Assembly (NCBI GenBank): GCA_012031475.1
Contig: JAAUTJ010000262.1
Location: 1-6,834, forward strand
Source: Leptolyngbyaceae cyanobacterium SM1_3_5
GTDB lineage: Bacteria > Cyanobacteriota > Cyanobacteriia > Elainellales > Elainellaceae
Direction: 5' to 3'
Length of the DNA stretch: 6,834 nucleotides
The notes beneath the pieces were generated by a model. It worked only from the letters and a program-made list of their open reading frames with translations, did no database searches and was not told where the DNA came from. Numbering within the stretch: the stretch's first letter is position 1; every line of letters starts with the position of its first letter. Below are positions 1-5,700 of this stretch, in pieces. The position numbers and the translations under genes were made by a program.

Positions 1-236
1 TACGTCGGACGAGCTCAGCGTCCGCGCATCGCGTCGGCACCACCCAAACTGACTGGCGCTTCGCCCTCGAAAAGTTCTACACGCGCAAATACCAGGATCG
101 GCAACTGCGCGAAGGCGATCCCCAAAAGTATCGCGATATGGCGGCATCGATCGCGCCCAAGGTCAACTATGCCCAAGGAACGAGAGCTTCCGATCTCGAC
201 TTCTTGAACAAGGTTCCCTATCGCGGCAAGCGCTAA
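1..236 (+). CDS. C-terminal end of an unidentified protein (5' partial)
   Basis: An open frame enters from the left edge (first full codon at position 3) and ends at the TAA at 234-236, giving 77 residues with no stop. The tail is hydrophilic and rich in Arg, Lys, Tyr and Asp. It contains TDWRFALEKFYTRKYQ, then EGDPQKYRDMAASI, and ends DLDFLNKVPYRGKR. No membrane segment or catalytic motif is visible. I do not recognise the family. The GDPxKYRDMA stretch and the closing KVPYR give only a faint impression of cyanobacterial phycobilisome linker tails, which is not enough for a call. Coding is supported by the full-length open frame, codon choice like the neighbouring genes, and a strong terminator 23 bases after the stop. 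The function would have to come from sequence upstream of the window. Confidence 0.7.
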   Translation, partial: RRTSSASAHRVGTTQTDWRFALEKFYTRKYQDRQLREGDPQKYRDMAASIAPKVNYAQGTRASDLDFLNKVPYRGKR

Positions 237-259
237 TTTTTAGCTAAATTGCTTCTAAA

Positions 260-332
260 CTGGGTTTTTCTGCTGCTTCTTTGAATTCTTTGCGAATTGA
301 ATGAGGCAGCGGCAAAACCCAGTCATTTTTTT
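260..332 (+). terminator. Rho-independent-type terminator after the first gene
   Basis: Arms 260-276 (CTGGGTTTTTCTGCTGC) and 306-322 pair at 15 of 17 positions, with a 29-base loop that can form a small inner stem of its own. A run of seven T follows at 326-332. It begins 23 bases after the stop of the upstream gene, so it most likely ends that transcript. Its right arm is shared with a second hairpin; see the next entry. Confidence 0.7.
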
Positions 333-351
333 GATAAGAAAAATGGCTGGG
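318..351. other. Second hairpin overlapping the terminator arm
   Basis: CCCAGTCATTTTT at 318-330 pairs with AAAAATGGCTGGG at 339-351 at 12 of 13 positions around an 8-base loop. The CCCAG at 318-322 also belongs to the right arm of the 260-322 terminator stem, so the two structures exclude each other on a + strand transcript. Read on the minus strand this hairpin is followed by only four T, so it would be a weak terminator in that direction. Confidence 0.55.
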
Positions 352-474
352 CGGGTGCTTGAAAATGAGATAGTCATGCATGAATCATTTCAATAGCTGC
401 AATCGAATTTCTTGCTCGATCGACTGTGCTAAACCTGCAATAATCCTTCGTGTTACTAATCAACGAACATTTTG

Positions 475-933
475 ATGAAGCCTGCTGAAGTTTCGATTAT
501 TCAAGCTAAGGTTGCAGATCTAGAAACAGTTGCGCCACTGTTCGATCGCTACCGTCAGTTTTACGGCCAGCCTCCTGATCTAGATCGATCGAAAGCATTT
601 CTGCGCGATCGCCTCACTCAAGATGAATCGATCGTGTTTCTGGCAGTGTCCGAAACTGCCTTGGGATTCACACAGCTTTACCCGTCATTTTCCTCCGTTT
701 CGCTGCAAAAAGTTTGGATTCTCAACGATCTATTCGTGCTGCCTGAAGCGAGAAAAATGGGCGTAGCAATGGCACTTTTAGAACGCGCAAAAGCCTGGGG
801 AATTGAAACGCAGGCACGGCGAATTTTTCTAAGCACGGCGATCGATAACACAGCCGCACAATCACTCTATGAAAAAGCCGGGTACCTCAAAGATCCTGCT
901 TTTTGGCACTATCAGCTAGATTTAAGCCAATGA
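475..933 (+). CDS. GNAT-family N-acetyltransferase
   Basis: This 152-residue protein matches a single GNAT domain in length and would transfer an acetyl group from acetyl-CoA to an amine; the substrate cannot be predicted. The core motif A is visible at residues 86-105: the strand LNDLFVLPEA, then the pyrophosphate-binding turn ARKMGVA (R93-x-x-G96-x-A98) and its helix MALLERAKAW. Motif B follows as NTAAQSLYEKAGY (125-137), with the usual Asn and the Tyr that often acts as general acid. I chose the ATG at 475; an in-frame TTG sits directly before it at 472, and neither has a clear Shine-Dalgarno sequence. The stop overlaps the start of panE (ATGA), which implies co-transcription and probably translational coupling. 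A link to pantothenate metabolism is not shown by the sequence. Confidence 0.9.
   Translation: MKPAEVSIIQAKVADLETVAPLFDRYRQFYGQPPDLDRSKAFLRDRLTQDESIVFLAVSETALGFTQLYPSFSSVSLQKVWILNDLFVLPEARKMGVAMALLERAKAWGIETQARRIFLSTAIDNTAAQSLYEKAGYLKDPAFWHYQLDLSQ
605..612. repeat. HIP1 octamer (first of ten copies in the window)
   Basis: GCGATCGC is the highly iterated palindrome of many cyanobacterial genomes. Copies are at 605, 1583, 2595, 2752, 3050, 4084, 4564, 4836, 4953 and 6159 (start positions), most of them inside genes. This density, about one per 680 bases, is far above chance and is the main evidence for the host group. Confidence 0.9.
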
Positions 934-1883
934 CTTTTACTTACGCAATTTTAGGCACAGGTGCGCTCGGTGGCTTCTATGGAGCAAGATTGCAGCAGGC
1001 TGGATTGCAGGTGCATTTTTTGCTGCACAGCGATTACGAAACTGTCCGACATCAAGGCTTAAAAATCGATTCGCCGGATGAAAACTGTACGCTGCCAAAG
1101 GTTCACGCCTACCATGATGTTGCTGAAATGCCGCAGTGTGATGTTGCGATCGTGGCCTTGAAGACGACGCAAAATCATTTATTGCCAACATTATTGCCAC
1201 CTGTTTTGAAAGAGAACGGCGCGATTTTAGTGCTGCAAAATGGACTGTCGATCGAAACCGCAGTCGCAGAAATTGTCGGAATTAATCGTGTGGTTGGTGG
1301 CTTGTGTTTTTTGTGTGCCAACAAAATTGCTCCCGGTCATATTCATCATTTGGATTACAAAAAGATTACCCTGGGCGAATATCGATCGAACTATCAAACA
1401 GTCGGTGTGAGCGATCGAATGCGGCAAATTGCCCAAGATTTTGAGCGGGCGAAAATTCCGATCGAACTTGCAGAAGATCTGCTCACTGCCCGCTGGAAAA
1501 AACTCGTTTGGAACATTCCATTTAACGGGCTTTCGGTTGTGCTAAATGCCGAAACCGATGAAATGATGGCCGACGATTCAACGCGATCGCTGGCTGAAGA
1601 TTTGATGCGAGAAGTGTTGCAGGGTGCGGCGGCTTGCGGACGATCGATCGACCACAATTTCATTGCAACCATGCTTAACCATACGATACACATGAAGCCC
1701 TATCGAACCAGCATGAAGCTTGACTATGACAACGGGCGACCGCTGGAAATTCAAGCAATTTTTGCCAATCCTCTGCAAATGGCGCGATCGAACGGTATTG
1801 ATCTTCCAAAGATTGAAATGCTCTATCAGCAGCTTAATTTTCTCGATCGCAATCGCTTCAAGGTTGGGCGGGGCGATCGATAA
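930..1883 (+). CDS. panE: 2-dehydropantoate 2-reductase (ketopantoate reductase family)
   Basis: This family reduces 2-dehydropantoate to pantoate with NADPH in the cytosol, a step towards pantothenate and coenzyme A. The 317-residue length fits. The N-terminal Rossmann fold carries GTGALGG (9-15) after a hydrophobic strand. A conserved KTTQN follows at 78-82 and QNGL at 103-106. In the C-terminal helical domain, K191-LVW-N195 matches the catalytic Lys/Asn pair (K176/N180 in E. coli PanE), and S261 and E273 in SMKLDYDNGRPLEIQ match the substrate-binding Ser/Glu (S244/E256). All key residues are therefore present. The ATG at 930 is chosen because it overlaps the upstream TGA as ATGA; a longer in-frame TTG start at 903 is unlikely. 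Cyanobacteria often carry several paralogues, so the exact substrate is less certain than the family. Confidence 0.9.
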   Translation: MTFTYAILGTGALGGFYGARLQQAGLQVHFLLHSDYETVRHQGLKIDSPDENCTLPKVHAYHDVAEMPQCDVAIVALKTTQNHLLPTLLPPVLKENGAILVLQNGLSIETAVAEIVGINRVVGGLCFLCANKIAPGHIHHLDYKKITLGEYRSNYQTVGVSDRMRQIAQDFERAKIPIELAEDLLTARWKKLVWNIPFNGLSVVLNAETDEMMADDSTRSLAEDLMREVLQGAAACGRSIDHNFIATMLNHTIHMKPYRTSMKLDYDNGRPLEIQAIFANPLQMARSNGIDLPKIEMLYQQLNFLDRNRFKVGRGDR

Positions 1884-2321
1884 TTCGTTCTGTCACTAAC
1901 GATGACAGAACAAGCATGGTTGTAACTTGGTGGTGCGGGAGGCGATCGATCAGGCGTTCCAGATGGCCGACGAGGCGACTGCCACTTTCATAATGTAGTC
2001 GTCGCTGCCCGTGACGCGATGGCATTCCAGCACTTCGGGAAATCTACCGTAGATTTGGCCGCTTTCGATGCACTGACCGGGAGCAGAAACGATTCGCATG
2101 AAGGCGATGATTGGCAGGCCGAGCTTTTCGAGGTTGACCTGAGCGCGATATCCCGTAATGATTCCGGCGTCTTCCATGCGGCGAATGCGATCGACCACAG
2201 CGGGCGAAGACAGCCCGACCCGCCGCCCCAGTTCGCTATATGAAAGGCGGGCGTCTTCCTGCAAGGCTTGCAGAATTTGCCAGTTCGTTGTGTCCAATAC
2301 GTTTTCTGTTTCTAAAGCCAT
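1858..2321 (-). pseudogene. Lrp/AsnC-family transcriptional regulator, frameshifted near the C-terminus
   Basis: As read, the protein is 123 residues (stop at 1950-1952), against about 150-160 for the family. The N-terminal AsnC-type helix-turn-helix is intact: ILQALQEDARLSYSELGRRV, then GLSSPAVVDRIRRMEDAGII (about residues 16-55). The RAM/AsnC effector-binding domain follows: LGLPIIAFMRIV, then VLECHRVTGSDDYIMKVAVAS. After Ser117 the frame fails and ends SAIWNA. The -1 frame, entered at base 1971, continues as VGHLERLIDRLP, then TTMLVLSSLVTERII, stopping at 1858-1860. This restores 154 residues with the expected family ending. One missing base near 1970-1971 explains this; no slippery heptamer is seen. 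AAGGA lies 11 bases before the ATG. The restored 3' end overlaps panE by 26 bases on the opposite strand. It may be a recent mutation or a sequencing error; the truncated product could still bind DNA. Confidence 0.85.
1887..1911. other. Perfect inverted repeat between convergent genes
   Basis: GTTCTGTCA at 1887-1895 and TGACAGAAC at 1903-1911 form a perfect 9-bp stem with a 7-base loop, starting 3 bases after the panE stop. No T-run follows on either strand, so an intrinsic terminator is not clearly supported; it may act as an RNA-end stabiliser. It also lies inside the frame-restored 3' end of the lrp-like gene, so part of the match may be coding. Confidence 0.45.
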
Positions 2322-2470
2322 TTGGTCAAAATTCCTTAAAAGCGAAGGATAAATAGCGTTAATACCTTTAGTTTAGCCTTCTCAAGCCGGAATTTGGCCT
2401 TTAATATAGAAGTATAAGTTAAATGAAGCCTAAAGGCATCGGCGCGAGGATGCCAGCACTGGAGATAGAC
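2322..2470. promoter_or_regulatory. Divergent promoter region (lrp-like gene / 79-residue gene)
   Basis: This 149-base spacer is AT-rich and must hold promoters for both flanking genes. For the + gene the best -10 candidate is TATAAG at 2413-2418, with no convincing -35. An inverted repeat, GCCTTTA (2397-2403) and TAAAGGC (2431-2437), brackets that candidate and could be an operator. A short hairpin, GGCATC (2435-2440) with GATGCC (2449-2454), would lie in the 5' leader just before the ribosome binding site. For the minus gene, TATTAA with TTGAGA 15 bases upstream is a weak match. All assignments are by eye. Confidence 0.4.
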
Positions 2471-2710
2471 ATGACGACATCAACGCTAAAATCGAATTCG
2501 GCACGAGCCAAATCCGCCTCGTGGCTGCAATCCATTTGGCAGCAGGTCGTGGAAGGGTTGACCACGAAGACAGAACTGCAAGTTTGGCAAGAGCGCGATC
2601 GCGACGGTAAGCTTCTATGGTATGCCTACGACCCAACCAGCGGTCGATCGTTCTTTGGAACAGAAGCCGAAATGCGAAGCTGGATCGAAACTCGCAACTA
2701 CTGTTACTAA
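2471..2710 (+). CDS. Small conserved-looking cyanobacterial protein of unknown function
   Basis: A 79-residue protein starts at the ATG at 2471. This start is preferred over in-frame ATGs at 2423 and 2450 because GGAG lies 6 bases before it. The first 16 residues are Ser/Lys/Ala-rich and probably flexible. Residues 18-31 (SWLQSIWQQVVEGL) look like an amphipathic helix, followed by ELQVWQERDRDGKLLWYAYD (35-54) and a closing helix EAEMRSWIETR. The aromatic-rich VWQ..R..DGKLLWYAYDP core with a GR-S-F turn suggests a compact beta hairpin plus helix. It looks like the small hypothetical proteins common in cyanobacteria, but I cannot name a family or function. No signal peptide or membrane segment is seen. 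It is transcribed divergently from the lrp-like gene and has its own terminator, so it is probably monocistronic; Lrp-type control from the shared spacer is possible but unproven. Confidence 0.85.
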   Translation: MTTSTLKSNSARAKSASWLQSIWQQVVEGLTTKTELQVWQERDRDGKLLWYAYDPTSGRSFFGTEAEMRSWIETRNYCY

Positions 2711-2715
2711 TCGAG

Positions 2716-2791
2716 TCAGGACTGAAGCAAAGCGAATGGGAGTGCGGGAGGGCGATCGCACTTTCACCGCTGCTCAGTCCTGATTTCTTTT
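2716..2791 (+). terminator. Terminator of the 79-residue gene
   Basis: TCAGGACTGA at 2716-2725 pairs perfectly with TCAGTCCTGA at 2774-2783 and is followed by TTTCTTTT (2784-2791). Within the loop, AGTGCG (2741-2746) pairs with CGCACT (2757-2762), giving a branched structure that includes a HIP1 octamer. It starts 6 bases after the stop codon and separates this gene from the convergent ATPase gene. Confidence 0.65.
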
Positions 2792-2824
2792 CAGAGTAGC
2801 TGACGTTTCTGGCCGTTTCTACCG

Positions 2825-3298
2825 TCAGAGCGTTAACGCTTTCTGCATCAGTAGACAGTTGCGATCGTGGGATTGCCCCTCTGGGCAGATATAGACAATT
2901 TGCCAGCCATGCTGATCTTTCAGCTTTTGCATCAGAACCCCGCCCCAATGCTCAGCTTGTTGCAGCGGGTTGGCAAGGCGCGATTCAGTTTGCTGCATCA
3001 GCGCTTCGAGATCAAATGCCGCACCTTCATCCCAAATCGCAATCACGAGGCGATCGCTAAACACCTTGACATCGAGATCGATCGGCGTTTGAGGGGGTAG
3101 GTGCTGATGAGCGTGACGCGCCGCATTCGTGAAGCCTTCCACGATTGCAATTTGTCCTTGCAGCCACGATTGCTCGGATAAAGGCGGCTGATTAAACTGT
3201 CCGAACCACTGCAAGAGACGCGGAATTTGATTGATATCCGTTTCGACTTGCAGGTGAGACTGGTGCAGTAACTGACTGTTGCTATCAAGCTGTGCCAT
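2825..3298 (-). CDS. RsbW/SpoIIAB-type anti-sigma-factor serine kinase (GHKL ATPase)
   Basis: A 157-residue cytosolic protein of the size and layout of partner-switching anti-sigma factors, which bind ATP through a GHKL fold and phosphorylate a STAS partner on serine. The N box is clear: VEGFTNAARHAH at residues 53-64, with E54 as the likely catalytic base and N58 for Mg-ATP. The G1 box reads DEGAAFD (90-96); the second Gly of the usual DxGxG is Ala here. The G2 region reads HWGGVLMQKLKDQ (117-129), a loose version of the Gly-rich lid. The ATPase may thus be weak, or it may mainly bind its partner. The ATG at 3298 has TAGGG about 9 bases upstream. The gene lies 45 bases downstream of, and on the same strand as, a STAS fusion protein, so that protein is the obvious partner. 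No sigma factor or PP2C phosphatase gene is in the window. Confidence 0.85.
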   Translation of the reverse strand: MAQLDSNSQLLHQSHLQVETDINQIPRLLQWFGQFNQPPLSEQSWLQGQIAIVEGFTNAARHAHQHLPPQTPIDLDVKVFSDRLVIAIWDEGAAFDLEALMQQTESRLANPLQQAEHWGGVLMQKLKDQHGWQIVYICPEGQSHDRNCLLMQKALTL

Positions 3299-3343
3299 TG
3301 CAACGCCCTACTGAGTGCAATTCATTGAGTGGCTTTCTCCAAC

Positions 3344-4333
3344 CTAAAAAGCGTTGCTTTTACGAAACAGAACCAGGACGGTCTTCAAAATAAGCTGCAA
3401 ATCATACTGCAAGCTCCAACGTTCTTGGTAGCGCAAATCAAGCTCGATCACATCTTCAAAATTACGAACGCTCGATCGCCCGTTCACCTGCCATTCTCCG
3501 GTCATTCCCGGCTTAACATCCAGCCTTTGCCAGTTTGGAACATCATAGCGATCGACTTCTTCGGGCAGCGGCGGGCGCGTCCCGGTCAAGCTCATTTCGC
3601 CGCGCAACACGTTCCAAAACTGCGGCAGTTCATCCAAACTCGTTTTTCTCAAGAAGCGACCGACTCGCGTAATGCGCGGGTCATTGTCATTCTTAAAAAA
3701 TGCGCCCTCGTTTTGATTTTTGACTTGCGATTTGAGCGCTTCTGCATTGGGAACCATCGATCGAAACTTCCACAGTTGAAAGCGTCTGCCCATCAAGCCG
3801 CAGCGCGTTTGCGAAAAGAGAATCGGACCAGGACTGTCGAGCTTAATCGCTACCGCGATTGGCACAAACAGCACCGCCGTAATGCTCAATCCCACGATCG
3901 CCCCCGTCACATCAATGCAGCGCTTGGTCAGCGACTTGACCGAGGGATGAATCGGCAGCGCGACGGTGGACGGCGGCACAGCGGGAGCGGGGACGGTTGT
4001 GCCCTGCTCGATCGTAAAGAGGCGATCGAGGCTGGCAAGCGCCAGCGTACTTTGCACTTCCGATCGCAAATTTTGCAGCACGAGCGATCGCTTTTGCGCC
4101 TGAGTTGCCTTCAGACACATGACTAAAGCGCCAATGCCGCTGCTGTCGATAAAGGCCGTTTGCTGAAAATCTAGGACAATCTTGTCAGGTATCGATTCCG
4201 TTCGGATCAACTGCTGAAACTTGTCTTTAAAGGCGACCGCTTCAACAACCGTCAGCAGGGGCGGTAGCTCAATAAGGCAGACTGCTTCAGAAACCGTTGT
4301 TGTAAAGCTGAGTGGCTGATTTTCGCTGATCAT
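3344..4333 (-). CDS. STAS domain fused to a bacterial sugar transferase (phosphoglycosyl transferase)
   Basis: A 329-residue two-domain protein. Residues about 10-110 are a STAS domain of the SpoIIAA/RsbV type with the phospho-acceptor motif FIDSSGIGALV (D63-S64-S65-G66). A Pro/Ala/Val-rich linker (111-130) leads to a complete bacterial sugar transferase domain (134-329). It has a membrane hairpin at about 140-165, broken by VPIAVAIKLDSPGP, then FQLWKFRSM (185-193), the catalytic Asp-Glu pair in TSLDELPQFWNVLRGEMSL (D234, E235), GTRP and VKPGMTGEWQVNGRS. This family moves a sugar phosphate from a nucleotide sugar to undecaprenyl phosphate at the inner membrane face, starting exopolysaccharide or glycan repeat units. 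The usual multi-helix N-terminus of WcaJ-type enzymes is absent and the STAS domain takes its place. The start ATG at 4333 has only a weak ribosome site. The stop is 45 bases before the kinase gene, so an operon is likely. The sugar cannot be told. Confidence 0.92.
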   Translation of the reverse strand: MISENQPLSFTTTVSEAVCLIELPPLLTVVEAVAFKDKFQQLIRTESIPDKIVLDFQQTAFIDSSGIGALVMCLKATQAQKRSLVLQNLRSEVQSTLALASLDRLFTIEQGTTVPAPAVPPSTVALPIHPSVKSLTKRCIDVTGAIVGLSITAVLFVPIAVAIKLDSPGPILFSQTRCGLMGRRFQLWKFRSMVPNAEALKSQVKNQNEGAFFKNDNDPRITRVGRFLRKTSLDELPQFWNVLRGEMSLTGTRPPLPEEVDRYDVPNWQRLDVKPGMTGEWQVNGRSSVRNFEDVIELDLRYQERWSLQYDLQLILKTVLVLFRKSNAF

Positions 4334-4597
4334 GGCGTCTTGGGTGAAGATTGAAGTCTGTGAGAGTGTCGCCTAGCCTCTGGCGATCGATGCCAGTCTA
4401 GATACCAGCGGCCATCTGCTACCTAGGTTTCCCAAAATTAGCACGGGCTATCCGGCATGTCGATGAGAATTTTGGTACACCTGCTGTACGCTGCTAGCTT
4501 GAAGAAGCGCCACCACAGTCAATTTGGGATTGAAAAAGCGCAGCAGTGTGGGAAACCGCAGCAGCGATCGCAAACCGCTCATCCAACTTGCCTGCGA
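4334..4597. other. Intergenic spacer upstream of the STAS-transferase operon
   Basis: These 264 bases separate two minus-strand genes. No credible coding frame is seen. There is a small hairpin, GTACA (4475-4479) with TGTAC (4485-4489), and a HIP1 octamer at 4564-4571. No clear terminator for the upstream gene and no strong -35/-10 pair could be picked out. The length leaves room for a separate promoter for the STAS fusion. Confidence 0.4.
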
Positions 4598-5440
4598 TTA
4601 AGCAAGCTCGAAGCACTCCGATCGCGTCAGGCGAATTTGCGCCAGCGTAAACACAACCGGAATGACTCGTCCGTAGTTGGTAGCGATCGTCCGCCAGCCT
4701 AAATCGGCCACAAACCAAGTCCACAGCGCAGGTCCCAGCATGGCAAAAACGGTTCGCACCGCGCCATAGCGAGCCGCATTCACGGCCATGCCTCGCGCTG
4801 CCATCTTCACCGCCACCTGTCCTTGGATCTGAGCGGCGATCGCTCCGCCGCCTTGAACTGCCGCCCGCTTTGTCACTTCATAAGTGGCGGCATGAATGGC
4901 AAACTGCCGCGCAATCTGACTGAGTACCCAAGGCCGCACGACAGAAGTGATGGCGATCGCACTGCCACCTTTGAGAATCAATTTCAGCGGGTCTTGCTGA
5001 AGCGCAGGCGCAAGCCGCTTGTCAGCGGGCATTTGAGCGATCGATCGCTGCACTCTAGCCGTTAACGCTTGCTGTTCGGCCTTGGGCAGTCGCTTCCAGA
5101 CGTAGCCCAGCAGATGCAAAAACACTTCGGCTTCGAGATCTTCCGTTGCGAGGCGATCGGAATAGTGAATCTTCAGATGCCGACAGACCTGAATCAAAAT
5201 TTGCCGATAGCTAAGCTGCCGGGTTTGGCCGCGCAGCACGGTGAAGCCGTCTGCGGCCAAAAAGCGAAAGCGCTGCTCCAGCATGTCGATCCACTGCTGG
5301 CGGTCTTGCGACTGAACGGCGATCGGTTCTGGAGCATACATGTAGTCGAGCGGGTTAAATTTGCGACAAAACAAAATGTCCGTCAACGCCTGCAATTCTT
5401 CTTCATTGGCAAGCTCTAACCCGGTTCTCAACTCGTCCAT
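4598..5440 (-). CDS. YaaW-like (UPF0174-type) family protein of unknown function
   Basis: A 280-residue protein from the ATG at 5440. This start is chosen because GGAGG lies 4 bases upstream; in-frame ATGs at 5458 and 5464 have no ribosome site. The N-terminus, DELRTGLELANEEELQALTD followed by ILFCRKFNPLDY, matches the opening of YaaW-like proteins, where it forms a small conserved N-terminal domain. A middle helical part contains YRQILIQVCRHLKIHYSD. The C-terminal half, from LKLILKGGSAIAITSVV through several Gly/Ala-rich stretches (GGGAIAAQIQGQVAVKMAA) to GPALWTWFVADLGWRTIATN and VIPVVFTLAQIRLTR, is hydrophobic and could associate with the membrane. The molecular function of this family is not established to my knowledge. 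It is on the same strand as the STAS-transferase gene but 264 bases away, so a functional link is only possible. The family call rests on recognition by eye. Confidence 0.75.
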   Translation of the reverse strand: MDELRTGLELANEEELQALTDILFCRKFNPLDYMYAPEPIAVQSQDRQQWIDMLEQRFRFLAADGFTVLRGQTRQLSYRQILIQVCRHLKIHYSDRLATEDLEAEVFLHLLGYVWKRLPKAEQQALTARVQRSIAQMPADKRLAPALQQDPLKLILKGGSAIAITSVVRPWVLSQIARQFAIHAATYEVTKRAAVQGGGAIAAQIQGQVAVKMAARGMAVNAARYGAVRTVFAMLGPALWTWFVADLGWRTIATNYGRVIPVVFTLAQIRLTRSECFELA

Positions 5441-5539
5441 CTGTCCTCCGATCGCCATTCGCATCTGCTGTCACACGCCCTAGATGATTTAACACTTCGT
5501 TACAAACTTCAGGCGGCTCAAAGGCTTGCAAGTCTGCAT

Positions 5540-5686
5540 TTATCTTACGGTAAATTCATTCAGCAATGCCTTGTAAAGCATTCGGCAGAACCGCTCGGTG
5601 GTGGCAGAAATCCGCCGATCGCCCTTCGGACTTTGAAACTCATCGTGAATCCGTAAGCTAGCGACTTCTGGCCTACAGCGGCTCAT
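5540..5686 (-). CDS. Possible 48-residue ORF inside a repeat-like element
   Basis: The frame runs from the ATG at 5686 to the TAA at 5540-5542. The product begins MSRCRPEVASLRIHDEFQSP and ends FCRMLYKALLNEFTVR, with mixed composition that looks protein-like rather than random. AGGA occurs about 10 bases before the ATG. Almost the whole frame lies within the inverted-repeat element at 5544-5657, so it may be an incidental open frame of a repeat or the tail of a decayed gene rather than a working gene. I do not recognise a family. Confidence 0.3.
   Translation of the reverse strand: MSRCRPEVASLRIHDEFQSPKGDRRISATTERFCRMLYKALLNEFTVR
5544..5657. repeat. MITE-like element with 12-bp imperfect terminal inverted repeats
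   Basis: The left end, CTTACGG-TAA-ATTCA (5544-5558), and right end, TGAAT-CCGTAAG (5646-5657), are perfect complements apart from three extra bases on the left. Inside lies a near-perfect hairpin, AATGCCTT/AAAGCATT (7 of 8 pairs). Total length is about 114 bp. No matching target-site duplication is visible at the edges, so it may be an old insertion or a foldable non-autonomous element. It sits among transposase fragments. Confidence 0.4.
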
Positions 5687-5700
5687 CTGTAAACAATCCT

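Noticed and set aside
1..236. Phycobilisome linker identity for the first partial gene
   Set aside because: The resemblance is limited to a few tail residues; no linker domain is visible in the part present.
937..1778. Several open frames on the minus strand opposite the panE-like gene
   Set aside because: They lie antisense to a well-supported gene with all PanE catalytic motifs, and their products are low in hydrophobic core residues and match no pattern I know.
2830..2839. Perfect palindrome GCGTTAACGC near the end of the kinase gene
   Set aside because: It is only 10 bases long, within coding sequence, and has no supporting context.
2430..2948. A 172-codon minus-strand frame across the 79-residue gene
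   Set aside because: It covers the terminator and both convergent gene ends, is Ser/Arg-rich, and conflicts with the better supported genes.
3329..4126. A 265-codon + strand open frame opposite the STAS-transferase gene
   Set aside because: Its product is Arg/His/Gln-rich with no fold-like pattern; the opposite strand has complete STAS and sugar transferase motifs.
4457..5419. Open frames on the + strand opposite and beside the YaaW-like gene
   Set aside because: They are antisense shadows without ribosome sites or family features.
5490..5502. TAAC-N5-GTTA dyad upstream of the YaaW-like gene as an NtcA site
   Set aside because: It departs from GTA-N8-TAC, and no -10 box sits at the right distance, so it is not called.
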